A model generated the notes under the pieces. It saw only the letters and a list, made by a program, of their open reading frames with translations. It was not told where the DNA came from and did not search any database. DNA of 64,000 nt from Chaetoderma sp. LZ-2023a (Eukaryota > Mollusca > Caudofoveata > Chaetodermatida > Chaetodermatidae). The stretch lies in contig JAVVLW010002724.1 in NCBI GenBank assembly GCA_034401795.1, forward strand, positions 1 to 64,000, read 5' to 3'. Both the position numbers and the translations under genes were made by a program. Shown here in pieces: positions 52,348 to 63,690 of the stretch; position 1 is the first letter of the stretch; every line of letters begins with the position of its first letter.

Positions 52348-54195
52348 CAAGAGGTACAAGGGGGCTGCATCACTCGCCTGGATCGTACAAGCATTTCAAT
52401 TACAAAGGACATTGGTAATAAGTATAACCCTAAGAACCACAAGGGATGCGTCCATGTGTAAAATGCCAGACATTTTTAAGTATCCAATGGCTTTACTGTA
52501 TGTTAGTTTGCGGTGGGACAAATCCAAGAGAGCCGCCAACCCATTTATCAAACAGTTTCTAAAGTGGAAAATTTGAAAGCATAGCACAAAACCACAAAAT
52601 AGTTGAATTTCGGCTTCAAAATCCATCAAATAAAGATTTTCATCTGGCAGCCAAAATGCTAAAATCTGATTGGTCGATGGCAGCTATGTATTTTAACATA
52701 CTAACTTGAACACACTAGAATGGCCATTAGTCCACAATCAGATATCCCAAATTTCAGCCCAGATCCCTTCAACGGGATCGGGAGGTAATTTTTGCAAAAA
52801 CTAGGTCATCCAGATGGCCACCAAACCATTTGGCCAATGACGTTCCCTTGAACAAACTTGGTTCACCTCTTGCACTAGATGAATATTTTCATGAATTTTG
52901 AATCAATCCCCAGTCATTTTAGAGATTTTTAAAGTCATTTCTAAAAATCGGACAAAATCCAAGATAGTCATTGGCCAATCAGCTTTCTTCGAACGAAGTT
53001 GGATCTGTATGCCCTTAGGATGCTTCCCGCCAAATATAATTGAAATCGGCCCAGTGGTTCTTGAGAACAGATTTTAGATTTCCTATTGATAGAGTGTGTG
53101 AGCTTTTGGCGGGAAAAAGATGGCTGCCAAAACGTTTATCCTGCAGTTTAGAAAATAAAAATTTGAAATCAGCATATCTAAAAAGCTTTATAAAACCAAT
53201 TTTGGCTTCAAAATCCATCAAATAAAAAATTCTAATATCGCTGCCAAACACACTAAATTTTGATTAGTCTATGTTTTTTATGTATCAACTTCCTTCCAAC
53301 TGCTCTTGCCCTAGATGATATTTCATGAGGTTTGGATCAATCCCACAAGTGATTTTTAAAGACGTTTCTAAAAATCAGCCAAAATACAAGATGGCCACTG
53401 ACAAAATTGGCCGATCCATTTCCTTTAAAGAAACATGATCTCTATGCCCTAAGGATGCTTCCTGTCACATATAATTGAAATCAGCCCAGTGGTTCTTGAG
53501 AAGTTTCTTAAATTTTCTATTGCTTCATAATGGGAGTTTTTGGCAGGGAAAAGATCCAAGAATCTCGATTCGGCCAAACCAGTTATCTGTCAGTTTCGAA
53601 AGCAGAAATTTGAACTCAGTATATTTAAAACCGCGTATAAAAACAATTTTGGCGGCAAAGAAAATTAAGTTAAAAAACTAATATGGGTGCGAAACACGCT
53701 ACATTTTGATTGGTTCACGGTCGCCATGGGTTTTTTACATATCAATTTTACTTAAACAAACTTATTGATCCTTAGTGCCTAATCATATCTCCAAAAATTT
53801 CAGCCTGATCCATTCATCGGTTATGGACAAGTTGTTTTCGTGTAAACTAGGCCATCCAAGACGGCCGCCGAAGCATTTGGCCAATCAAGCTGCCTTGAAC
53901 AAACTTAGTTCAGCTGTCACCCTAGATGATCTTTCATGAGTTTTGAATTGATCCCCAAAGTGGTTTCGGAGGAGTTATAAAGATCTTTCTAAAAATTAGC
54001 CAAAACACAAGACATCTGATGGCCAAATTGTCCGATCGGCTTTGTTTGAAAAACTTGAATCCCTATGCCATAAGGATGCTTCCTGCCAAATATATTTGAA
54101 ATCGGCCCAGTGGTTCTCGAGAAGTCATTAAAAGGAAAAGTTGATGGATGATGGACGGATGGTCGCCATGGCAATTATTTATACTCACTTGGCTA
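52348..54195 (+). mobile_element. CAAGAGG long repeat, internally repeated copy
   Basis: Starts CAAGAGGTACAAGGGGGCTG. Interior repeats the same block two to three times (CCTAAGGATGCTTCCTGCCA-like words at about 53005, 53450 and 54075; CGCTACATTTTGATTGG-like at 53250 and 53700). Ends TACTCACTTGGCTAA at 54195, with the 3' hairpin collapsed. Confidence 0.6.
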
Positions 54196-54206
54196 ATAAG
54201 GTATTA

Positions 54207-54418
54207 ATTAACCTGTCTACCGACAAATTCCATGTATCTCTACCTCAGGGTAACCAAACAGGAAAGTTGTTGAATATTTTGAAATTAATATGACTGGAAT
54301 CCATTGCTGCCTTAGGCAGCAATGGTTTCCGGTTATATTAATTTCAAAATATTCAACAGAATATTCTATGCATCGTCAAGAATTTACTTTTTCAGGGATT
54401 TGTTGTTGAAAGGGTTAA
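54207..54418. mobile_element. family B2 hairpin MITE, complete
   Basis: Ends TTAACCTGTCTACCGACAAA and GGATTTGTTGTTGAAAGGGT then TAA. Core TTGAATATTTTGAAATTAAT / ATTAATTTCAAAATATTCAA, loop TGCTGCCTTAGGCAGCAATG. Confidence 0.83.
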
Positions 54419-54904
54419 ATAACTCCAAGATCAATTCCAGAATTCTTAAGGAATTATTTTTTTGCAAATATTTCCGAGGAGAAAATCCTGTCATAATTAC
54501 AGCTAATAATATAATTGCCTATGCCTCTAATTTTAACACCTGATTGTGCCACGTTTTTTCTCATTAGAAAATAAATATTGTCTCATTGTGAACGCTGAAC
54601 AGAACGCATTGTTTAACTGAAAGAATAGAAAACAATGCATGGACACGCATACACATGCGCATGTACACACGCGCAATAAGGTATTTATTTTCTAATCTAT
54701 AATTTCAAAGAAACTGAGGTTGTATTTGGTCACATGTACAGATTTTACTAAGCCACAATCAGAAGTGACAGATGTGGTCTCAAGGTACATCCACATGGAA
54801 AATTTCAAGCAAATCCACACAGGTTACTTACGAGGCCTTCAGGTAGCAGTGTTGATAGCAGTTGCTATCCAATATAACAACAGCTATCACCAACACTGCT
54901 TGAA
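54419..54904. other. unassigned spacer
   Basis: Contains a CACATGCGCATGTACACACG patch at about 54650. No gene is recognised. Confidence 0.35.
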
Positions 54905-55115
54905 GGTTTCATTATCTGTCTTGCTGCTGAAAGCCACCCAACAATTATTTCAATGAGCAAAAAATCTAGACTTGCTGACAATTTTGAAAACAATTTGACT
55001 GACAGTTGTTGGTGGCCTAGCCACCAACAACTTTCAGTCAAATTGTTTTCAAACTATTTAGCAGATCGAGTGATATAGCACCTGGAATATGTCGTCTGCA
55101 GTCAGACGGTTATAC
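54905..55115. mobile_element. hairpin MITE, family C, copy 4
   Basis: Core CAGTTGTTGGTGGCCTAGCC / GCCACCAACAACTTTCAGTC, flank TGGAATATGTCGTCTGCAGT then CAGACGGTTA. Confidence 0.82.
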
Positions 55116-55323
55116 AGGTATGCAATTCTAAGTTATCCAAAATCAGCTGATTATTGACATATTTTCTGGTTGACAGGGTTTAAAATATGCATTGGTAGGT
55201 TGGTGTCAGTCACTAGTGACTGCGGCTATCCACGTTTTACTAGGGTATAAAATATGAATGAATTTTGGTGAAACTTCATCGTACGGTAGCTCCTGTGATG
55301 GGTTAGTCAATTTACATACCTAA

Positions 55324-55476
55324 TTAAAACCTTTAGTGGACACGTCAGCAAAAATAGCTTTTGCAGTGGTCTTGAGAAATTACCATTTGCAGACCAAGAG
55401 AAAACTATTTTTGAAAATTTATCACTGGAATGGCTGGCTGGATAATCAAGCCATTGACATTCCAGTGGCAATTCTT
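55324..55476. mobile_element. TTAA hairpin MITE, family A, copy 13 (3'-truncated)
   Basis: TTAAAACCTTTAGTGGAC start, left arm GCAGACCAAGAGAAAACT, core CACTGGAATGGCTGGCTGG and a damaged GACATTCCAGTGGCAATTC. The right arm is missing. Confidence 0.65.
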
Positions 55477-55549
55477 AACCGTCTGGATACTGCAGCCACC
55501 ACTGCAGCCACCGCGCAATAATTCCCATAGGCACTTACTCTAAACTGGA

Positions 55550-55895
55550 TAAATATTTTTAAAACAATATGACTGAAAGTTGTTGGTGGCTTAGCTTCTG
55601 TTTCAAAATCTGTCCAATAAAAGATTTCAATATGGGCACCAAATTTTGATTGATGCATGGCAGACATGTTTTTGCATGCATCAACTTCCCTTGAACAAAC
55701 CTTAACGGCCCTTAATCTCTGATCATATCTCCCAAATTTTGGATCAATCCATTCAGCAGCGACTCTGGAGAAGTGGTTTTCGCGAAAACTAGGTCATCCA
55801 AGATGGACGCCAAACAATTTGGCCGTTCCCCTGAACAAACTTGGTTCAGCTCTTGCTCTGGATGATATGTCATGAGGGTTGGATCAATCCCACAA
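55550..55895. mobile_element. half family C hairpin joined to a CAAGAGG-repeat fragment
   Basis: AACAATATGACTGAAAGTTG then TTGGTGGCTTAGCTTC ends abruptly at CAAAATCTGTCCAATAAAAG, after which CCAATATGGGCACC-type sequence of the long repeat follows to about 55890. Confidence 0.55.
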
Positions 55896-56150
55896 TAAAT
55901 TAATTTACCCGTTATCTCTATCAATCAGGGTAAACAAACAAGAAAATTGTTGAATACTTTGAAATTAATAGGACTGGAGGTCGGTGCTGCCCTAGGCATA
56001 TTAATTTCAAAATATTCAACAGAATATGATCTACATCGCAAAGAATTTACTTTTTCAGGGATTTGTTGTTGAAAGGACATCTTTCAGTCAAATTGTTTTC
56101 AAACTATTCCTTCAGTCCTGAGATCTATCCTCTGGAGAAATTCATACGGT
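55896..56150. mobile_element. chimeric hairpin MITE (family B2 joined to half of C)
   Basis: The left part is B2 (TTGAATACTTTGAAATTAAT / TTAATTTCAAAATATTCAAC, then TTTGTTGTTGAAAGG). It passes directly into CATCTTTCAGTCAAATTGTT and TTCAAACTATTC, the right half of family C. Confidence 0.6.
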
Positions 56151-56185
56151 TTACAAGAATCTTTTGTCTATTTATTCTTGACCCA

Positions 56186-56594
56186 TTAACCCTCATATCA
56201 GCCAAAAACGGCCTCTGCAGTGGTTTTGAGAAATGTCCATTGGCAGACAGAGATTATTTTTGAAAATTTATCACTGGAATGACTGGCTCGGTTATCGAGC
56301 CAGTCATTCCAGTGATAAATTTTCAAAAATAATCTCTTAGCCTGAAAATGGACATTTTCTATGAAATAATTTAAATTTTCTTGAACAAATTCAAGCCAGC
56401 CAAAAACAGCATCAGCCATACTCCTCAGGAATGTCCATTTGCAGATCATGAGACGCTTTTTGAAAATTTACCACGGGAATGACTGGCTCGATAAGCAAAT
56501 TATTAACTCTAATCTCTTGATCTCTAACAAATGGCAATTTTCTATGAGAAAATTGAAATTTTTCTGAACAAATCTGAGGGTTTTAAAGGGTTAA
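56186..56594. mobile_element. two adjacent family A MITE copies (14, 15)
   Basis: The first begins TTAACCCTCATATCAGCC and has core arms TCACTGGAATGACTGGCTCG and CGAGCCAGTCATTCCAGTGA. The second begins at about 56393 with CAGCCAAAAACAGCATC, has only a left core arm, and ends TTTTAAAGGGTTAA. Confidence 0.8.
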
Positions 56595-56924
56595 AATGCA
56601 TCAATGCAGGATTTTTCAGTCTGTCTGTCGGTCAAACAGTAACTTTATCATGAAAATTGAAAGTCTGTCACTAGTGATGAATTTACAATCTAATACATTC
56701 TGTTAAATATCTGTCCCCATTGTTTTTCAATGAAAAGTGAGAATTACAACTTTTCCGAAACCATTCGACAGAATTCAACCCAATTTGGCATATTAGTTAC
56801 CCGTATGATTGCAGAGTGCAAGAGGACATGTCCATTTGTCTCTGCCCCCAGGGAGGTTAGTAAGGGGTGTGGTCAAAGTTGTGAATGTGGGGGATTTGAG
56901 ACGGCGTGCCATCTACCATCCAAT
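56595..56924. other. unassigned spacer
   Basis: Includes a phrase CTGTCTGTCGGTCAAACAGT and TCTGTCACTAGTGATGAA. No gene is recognised. Confidence 0.3.
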
Positions 56925-57056
56925 CTAGTCAAATTAGTTTCAAAATACTCAACAGTATGTATACCTGTATAGTTAGTTTGATTAGATTCAAATCGATTCC
57001 AATTACCGCACAGAAATGAGCGGGGCATCTATAGCGAGAAATGGATCACTCTATTA
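56925..57056. mobile_element. family E MITE, right-half copy
   Basis: AGTCAAATTAGTTTCAAAAT, TACCTGTATAGTTAG, GAGCGGGGCATCTATAGCGA and GGATCACTCTATTA in family order. Confidence 0.55.
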
Positions 57057-57249
57057 AGATGCTGGAATACGCTAAAAATAATTTGTCAGTGATCTCATCT
57101 AGCTTCTCTGCCCCGCAATAAGACAATGCTGGACGGACGATATATTTATATACCATTGAATTCCTGTTTTATGTAAAGACCACTAAATGCTTGGCTTTCT
57201 AACATAAAAGGTATCTTTTGTAAAATAATTAAGATCACAATATAGAAAA

Positions 57250-57465
57250 CTATTAACTATCTTGCAATTGTAAGCCACCAGACAATAATTTCAATGATCA
57301 AAATCTCTCGAATTGCTGAATATTTTGAAAACAATTTGACTGAAAGTTGTTGGTGGCTTGGCCACCAACAAATTTCAGTCAAATTGTTTTCAAAATATTT
57401 AGCAGGTCCAGAGATATAACCCCTGGAATATGTCATCTGCAAAAACTCAGCAGTTAGGCGGTTAA
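57250..57465. mobile_element. hairpin MITE, family C, copy 5
   Basis: Core CTGAAAGTTGTTGGTGGCTT / GCCACCAACAAATTTCAGTC, ends TTAACTATCTTGCAATTG and CAGCAGTTAGGCGGTTAA. Confidence 0.82.
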
Positions 57466-57554
57466 GGAAATTATGCCGAGATGTAGCTATTAATTCTCAT
57501 GGAAAATGATTGAACTGGATCATTGTAATTATTTTCAACACAGGCAAAATTAGC

Positions 57555-57835
57555 TCTTAACCCTTTCCCCGACAAATCCCTGAAATAGTATATTCTTTAC
57601 GAGATAAAACTTATTATGTTGAATATTTTGAAATAATTTGGCTGGTAGCGGCTTCCAGTCAAATTAATTAAAAAATATTCAACATTTTTCCTGTATGGTA
57701 GTGTTGAAAACGAGATATAGGCAGCAATAACTTCCAGTCAAATTAGTTTTAAAAATATTCAACAGATTATTCTTTACATTATAAAGAATTTTATTGTTTC
57801 TCGTTTGTAGTGGACAAAAGGTTAATAATTTTAAT
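57555..57835. mobile_element. family B2 hairpin MITEs, two overlapping copies
   Basis: Starts TTAACCCTTTCCCCGACAAA. The first core (TTGAATATTTTGAAATAATT / AATTAATTAAAAAATATTCA) is followed by a second right half, CAGCAATAACTTCCAGTCAA and AAATATTCAACAG. Confidence 0.65.
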
Positions 57836-57949
57836 GCTGAAATTCCAGTCTCACAACTTCGATACAAACGCGTGTAATTTATCTTGCATATTTTGAAAAT
57901 GCATTTGAGTCAAATTAATTTTTTAATATTTTTCCAGAATATTAATTCT

Positions 57950-58118
57950 TTCATCATCCTATTGCTTTGTATGTGTACATGTATATATTTAATTAAGTAG
58001 TGTTTATTTATTTATATAGGGCCTATAGTTGTTTTATATATCTTGTTTATGTATACGATTGTACTTGTATTGCCGTATTCTTATGTTGGATTTTTGCAAT
58101 AAACTATCTATCTATCTA
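57950..58118 (+). mobile_element. LINE 3' end with (CTAT)n tail
   Basis: A T-rich UTR-like stretch is followed by GCAATAAAC at 58096 (AATAAA signal) and a tail CTATCTATCTATCTATC. This is the usual form of 3' ends of several non-LTR families. No coding part remains upstream. Confidence 0.6.
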
Positions 58119-58178
58119 TCATCATAAACGATTCTTAACCTATTCTGCATAGCTGAATGGGCTAATCAAAGCGACACT

Positions 58179-58416
58179 TTAACCATTTATTACACTCAAA
58201 GTGGCTAAAGCGCCTTCTATAGTGGTCGTGAGAAATGTCCATTTGCTGAGCAAGAGAAGACTATTTTTGAAATGTTTACACTGAAATGACTGGCTCGATA
58301 ACCGAGCCAGTCTTCATAGTGATAAATCTGGCCCCAAAAAAACTCTCTTGGTCTGCAAATGGACATTTTGAATGAGAAAAATTAAATATTCTTGAACAAA
58401 TATGAGTGTTAAAGGT
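58179..58416. mobile_element. TTAA hairpin MITE, family A, copy 16
   Basis: TTTAACCATTTATTACAC start. Core ACTGAAATGACTGGCTCG / CGAGCCAGTCTTCATAGTG. End GAGTGTTAAAGG. Confidence 0.75.
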
Positions 58417-58452
58417 AGCGAGTAGATAACATAGAGTCATGATGCAACAAAA

Positions 58453-58826
58453 CAATGGACCTTTCCAGAGTACCCACCCATCATATGACGTCATAATGAA
58501 CTGCGTGATGTGTACAATGACATCATAATGAATGGCGTCGTATGTACGTCACGAACGCATATTTGAAGACGGTCTATGCGTTGTTGTACAAATTGTTTGC
58601 TTTTACTATTTAATAAATATTCTGTTGAATATTTTGAAACTAATTTTACTTGGCGCTGTTGCTGCCTATGGCAGCAACAGCACCCAGTCAAATTAGTTAC
58701 AAAATATTCAACAGCTTTCCTGTATAGTTTTCAGAAAATTGATAGCTAGGGCATTTGGGGAGCGATCAATCCCAACACGGTGAGGTGTGGGTGGAGCGTA
58801 GCTAGTGATGGGCGGGGCATAGCTAA
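58453..58826. mobile_element. family E MITE, complete hairpin, cut at its right end
   Basis: Starts AATGGACCTTTCCAGAGT. TGACGTCA lies at 58486-58493. Hairpin TTGAATATTTTGAAACTAAT then CTGTTGCTGCCTATGGCAGC and AACAGCACCCAGTC. The right arm stops at GGGCGGGGCATAGCTAA, where the next repeat begins. Confidence 0.75.
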
Positions 58827-60065
58827 CAAGAGGCCCAAGGGGCCTGTGTCGCTCACCTGGAGCACCATCAATTGTTGTCCAAATTGTTGGTGGGTGGTTT
58901 AGCAGTCTTTTAAATGAGTTGGTGGACATTTTTGCAAGTGCAATATGGCCACCAAATAGACTACATTTTGATTGGCCCACGGCGCCCATGCTTTTTTGAT
59001 GGATCAACTTCCCTTGCACAAATTTTAATGGCCCAAATTTTGCCGTGATCCATTCAGCGGTTCTGAAGGAGTCATTTTCATGAAAACCCAGTCATCCAAG
59101 ATGGTTGTCGAACCACTTGGTAAATCAAGTCCTCATGAACAAACTTGGCTTACCTCGTGGCCTAGATGAAGATTCTGCAAGTGGTTTCGGAGAAGATTCA
59201 TAAAGACATTTCTAAAAATCGGCCGAAATCCAAGATGGTCACCGGCCAAATTGGCCGATCGGGTTCGTTTGAGCAAACTTGAATCTCTATGCCTTAAGGA
59301 TGCTTCATGTCAAATGTAATTGAAATCGGCCCAGTAGTTCTTGAGAAGATATTTTTAATTTCCCATTGCTTTAGTATGGGAGCTTTCGGCGGGAAAATGA
59401 TCCAAGATGGCCGCCAAACCGTTTATCCGACAGTTTCGAAAATTGCAAATTTGAGATCAGAATACCCAAAAACCTATATAAACTCAATTTCGGCCTCAAA
59501 ATCCATCAAATAAAAAAATCCAATATGGCTGCCAAACGTGCTATATTTTGATTGGCCCACAGCGGCTATGTTTTCTGACGGAGCAACATCCCTTGAACAA
59601 AGTTTAATGGCCCTTAGTCCCTAACCATATCTGCCAAATTTTGGCCTGATCAATTCAGCGGTTCTGGAGAAGTTATTTTCGCTAAAACTAGGTCAACCAA
59701 GATGGCAACCAAATTATTTGACCAATTAAGTTCCCTTGAACAAATTTGGTTGAGCTCTTGCCCTAGATCATATTTCATCAGGTTTCCTTCAATCCCTCAA
59801 GCGGTTTCGGAGAAGATTTTTAAAGACGTTTTTAAAAATCAGTCAAAATCCAAGATGGCTATCGGCCTAATTGGCCGATTTGGCTTCATTTGAACAAACT
59901 TGGATCCCTATGCCCTAAGGATGCGTCCTGCCAAATATAATTGAAATTGGCCCCAGCGGTTCTTGAGAAGTAGTTTAACGGAAAAGTTGACGGATGGATG
60001 ATGGAAACACAACGGATGGTCGCCACAACATAAGCCCACTTGGCCTTTCAGGCCAAGTGAGCTAA
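58827..60065 (+). mobile_element. CAAGAGGCCC long repeat, complete, Helitron-like 3' end
   Basis: Starts CAAGAGGCCCAAGGGGCCTG and GTCGCTCACCTGGAGCACC, and ends with a clean hairpin ACTTGGCCT-TTC-AGGCCAAGT (60038-60058), GAG and CTAA (60062-60065), followed by T. Helitrons end with a hairpin, CTRR and a host T, which this matches. The 5' end does not begin with TC, so the assignment is provisional. Interior words CCAAGATGGCCGCC and TTCCCTTGAACAAA recur. It encodes no protein, so it would depend on a partner elsewhere. Confidence 0.65.
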
Positions 60066-60594
60066 TAATATTTCCCAAATTTGGGCCCGATCCATTCAGT
60101 GGTTCTTGAGAAGTCGTTTTCGCGAAAAGAAGGTCATCCAAGATGGCCACCGGACTATATGGAGTATCAAGTTCCCTTGAACAAACTTGGTTCAGCTACA
60201 CGCCCAGATGATATTCCATGAATTTTGAATCGATCCCCTGAGCGGTTTCGGAGAAGATTTTCAAAGACATTTCTCAAAATCGGCTGATTTGGCAGACGAC
60301 CATCTTGGATTTTGGCCGACCAGCCCCGTTTGCACAAACTTGAATCCCTATACCCTAAGGATGCTTCCTGCTAAATATAATTAAAATCGGCCCAGTGGTT
60401 CTTGAGAAGTTGGTAAAAGGAAAAGTTGACGGATGCCAGATGACGGACGGTCGCCATTGTCAACAAGTTTCTAAAGATTGGTTCTTGAGAAGAAGTCGTT
60501 TCAAAGGAAAATTTGATGGACAGACGACGGACGGATGGTCGCCACGACATAAGCTCACTTGGCCTTTCAGGCCAGATGAGCTAAAAATGGAAAG
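60066..60594 (+). mobile_element. second, 5'-truncated copy of the CAAGAGGCCC repeat
   Basis: It starts at TAATATTTCCCAAATTTGGG, an internal part of the element, directly after the first copy, and ends with CACTTGGCCTTTCAGGCCAG, ATGAG and CTAA at 60594. The head-to-tail arrangement has two complete 3' ends. Confidence 0.65.
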
Positions 60595-61289
60595 GTTCAT
60601 TACAAGGTAATTATTCAGCTCCGCTGATGGCAGTGAATTTTGTATAATTAAATAGATGACATTCACATGATACACATCAAGGGTAAATGGTACTACTCAG
60701 CTCATAAATAATTGGCTTGTTCCTATAGCCCCATGACCAACATATACGCATGACGGTTCCTCATCATAGTTTTTGAAGCATACCACCCTAAAGGAATTCT
60801 AATACAAATTTGGCTAAAATCTAACAATGTGTTAAAGAGCAGATACAATCAAAAGAGAAAGTTGACGAGGGACAATTTTATTTATGAGAATGACATCTAG
60901 CGGGGCGTAATACGCCTTCTTTCATGAGTTTTAAAGCCTTAAGGGGGCATAATATACATTTCAAAGCAAACGATAACAAATGGAAAATGTGGTTTTTTTA
61001 ATCGAATATGATCGCCGTAGACAATTAATTTACTGTATATAAGTTCAGAAGCTCAACCACCATAGCGAAGCCTTTCATAAAGTGAAAATGGTTGACTGAA
61101 AAAGCTAGCAGTTAAATTTCTGGATAGAAGATCTGAAACTTACCCCATGTGGGTGCTTCCAGTCAAAATTAGTTAAAATTAATCCACCAAGCGCTAAATA
61201 CGGAGATATCTTTTAAATTCAAAGTTGAAAGACACATAAATATGGACGGATGGTCACCATGTTATAAGTTTAATAAACACGAAAAAACA
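60595..61289. other. unassigned spacer
   Basis: Nothing gene-like. CACCATAGCGAAGC and GGATGGTCACCATGT resemble pieces of the long repeats. Confidence 0.35.
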
Positions 61290-61352
61290 AATACCAACGG
61301 AAATGACTGGCTCGGTCAGTCATTCCAGTGATATCCTTCTAGCGGTCTGCAG
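61290..61352. mobile_element. family A MITE scrap
   Basis: ACGGAAATGACTGGCTCG followed directly by GTCAGTCATTCCAGTGAT and CTAGCGGTCTGCAG: a core hairpin without outer arms. Confidence 0.55.
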
Positions 61353-61353
61353 T

Positions 61354-61627
61354 TTTAGCTATGCGCCGCCCATCTCTAGCTAAGCTCCACCCACACCTCG
61401 CTCGTGGTGGGATCGATCGATCTCTGACCTCCCTGACCATCAATTTCCTAAAACCTAAATTTGACTGGGTGCTGTTGCTGACATAGCCAGCCAGCCAGCC
61501 AGCCAGGAACTTGTTGCTGGTATAGGCAGAAACATTGCTGCCAGCTTCAAATCTAATTAATTTCAAACTTTCAACAGAAAATTCCTGTCATCATTAAGAA
61601 TTTATCCTATCTGGTTTGCAATGGTTA
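61354..61627. mobile_element. family E left arm fused to a family B2 right arm
   Basis: GCAGTTTTAGCTATGCGCCG, GGTGGGATCGATCGATCTC and ATTTGACTGGGTGCTGTTGC are followed by a CCAGCCAGCCAGCCAGCC microsatellite. The other arm, CTAATTAATTTCAAACTTTC, ends GGTTTGCAATGGTTAAC. Confidence 0.6.
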
Positions 61628-61852
61628 ACTCTTTCAGGATGAAGACGGACAAAACTGACCTCTGCTGTGGTCTTGAAGAATGTCCACTTATAGGACAAGA
61701 GAACACAATTTTTGAAATATAAAACACTGGAATATCTGCCTCGATAACTGAGCTAGTTACTCCAGTGGTATATTTTCAAAAATAGTATTCCCTTAGCCTG
61801 CAAATAGACATTTAATAGGTTGATATTCTTGATCAACTATTTAACATCTTAA
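61625..61852. mobile_element. TTAA hairpin MITE, family A, copy 17
   Basis: TTAACTCTTTCAGGATG start. Core ACACTGGAATATCTGCCTCG / GAGCTAGTTACTCCAGTGG. End at TTAA shared with the next copy. Confidence 0.75.
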
Positions 61853-62076
61853 CCCTCATATCAGTCAAAAACGGCTTCTGTAGTGGTCTTGAGAAATGTC
61901 CATTTGTAGACCAAGAGAAGAATATTTTTGAAAATTTATCACTGGAATGACTGGTTCGATAAACGAGCCAGTTATTCCAGTGGTAAATTTTCAAAAGTCT
62001 TCTTGATCGACAAATGGGCAATTTTTTTTAGAGATTTGAAATTTTCTTGAAGAAATTTGAGGGTTTAAATGGTTGA
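61849..62076. mobile_element. TTAA hairpin MITE, family A, copy 18
   Basis: TTAACCCTCATATCAGTC start. Core CACTGGAATGACTGGTTCG / CGAGCCAGTTATTCCAGTGG. End GGGTTTAAATGGTTG. Confidence 0.78.
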
Positions 62077-62793
62077 GCCATCAAAGGGTTATAATATGGT
62101 TAATGAATTACGATGTGATTGTGATCATGGTTCTTTCATCTTGATTGGCACAGCAGGTGAATCATCCCCTTTATCATATACCTTCACAATCCTTCCTTAC
62201 CGGAGCTCTCTCCTGCAGGTGGAGTCAAATACATGTATTGAATTCACCTGTCTTGTGCGCTCTCTCTACCAGTACCACACAATCACTTTCAATTAAGCTA
62301 CTCTATGAAGCGAGTAGTCATTAAATGCAGCGACTAACGAAGCACGCACTAATTAAATCCCTTTTAAGGAAGCGCTTATTTAATCCCCACACCCCACCTA
62401 TGCCCATCCCAACCTGACCTCCCTCACTCTGCATATTACTCAAACATAAATGTACTTCATACGCATTTACACTGTGCTTGCAACTTGTCCAGAAATACTG
62501 CGACGTACAATTTTTGTGAACATGACGAAACATGCCCATGATGACAGCAGCTTGACAAGAAAATCCTCCTACAGGCATTATGATTATGCGGATCAGTAGG
62601 CCTAGTTTATTTAGATACAGATGCGTGCGTGCACATGCGCACACTGACAGACAGGCAGGCGATGCGCAATAAATAGTTGCTTACCATGTGCTTTTGGGGA
62701 GGGGGGAATCGCAAGAATCTGACAACACAACTGAGGATTTCTTATGCATGTCAAAGCACCAAGCAGCAAAAATCGCCTCTTGAATGATCAAGA
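62077..62793. other. unassigned stretch
   Basis: Low in recognised repeats. Short frames (75 and 107 codons) show no family signature. A GCGTGCGTGCACATGCGCAC patch lies at about 62624. Confidence 0.35.
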
Positions 62794-63690
62794 ACAGGAG
62801 GTCCAATGGCCTGCGATGCTCACCTGGACCATTAACATTTGAACCATTTGCATTTAAGTAGATACGATGGACAATCTTTGGGAAATACAAGGCCACCAAA
62901 AGATAAATGACCAATTAAAACTCTCATTTGATAAGTTATAGCTTACCACCATAGGATGGGTTTAGCAAAGTTTCATTGAAATCGGGACAGTGATTAAGGA
63001 GTAGCATTTTAAATGGTTTCAGAAATTCTTCAGAGATTCCAAGATAGCTGTCGACAAAATGACCAAATTAAAATTAGAAGTTCTTACCACTGTAACATCT
63101 TTCCAGTCAAATTTGGTTAAATATCCACCATGGAGTTATGGAGATGCGCTTTGGCAATTTCCTGTAAATTTGTCAAAAAATCTAAGATTTTCGCCAAAGA
63201 ATTTGATGATTCAAAATTCTGAAGACGGGTTCTGGAGCCTGACATAATATGGGCCTTCTATCCAGATTTGGTTGAAATCTGTTAAGCAGCTAATGAAGAG
63301 ATGTGTTTTGACAATTTCCGGTAGATTTTTCATAAAATCCAAGATTTTTACCAAAATGTTGATAAAGCAAAATTCTGAATGAAATTTCTAGAGCCTACCA
63401 CAATACGATAATTTTAGTAAAATTTGGTTGAAATCTGTTAAAATATTAAGGAGGGGAAGCGATTTGACAATTTCTAGTAAATTTTTGATAACATCTAAGA
63501 TTTTCCCCCAAAACGAATCAAAATTATGAATGGAAGTCCTACAGCCTATCACCATAAAATCCTTTCATCCCGATTTGGTTGAAATCAGTCAAAATGCTAA
63601 GAAGAACCAATTTGACAATTTCCGGTAAATATGTAAGTAAAAAAATTGACATCAAGCAGCCGCCATGACATAAGCTTGCTTAAGAGCTAA
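62794..63690 (+). mobile_element. CAAGAGG-related long repeat, complete-looking
   Basis: Starts ACAGGAGGTCCAATGGCCTG and GATGCTCACCTGGACC, has repeats of GGTTGAAATCTGTTAAG-like and TTTGACAATTTCCGGTA-like phrases, and ends CATAAGCTTGCTTAAGAGCT then AA at 63690. A short hairpin AAGCTTGCTT lies near the end. Confidence 0.6.
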
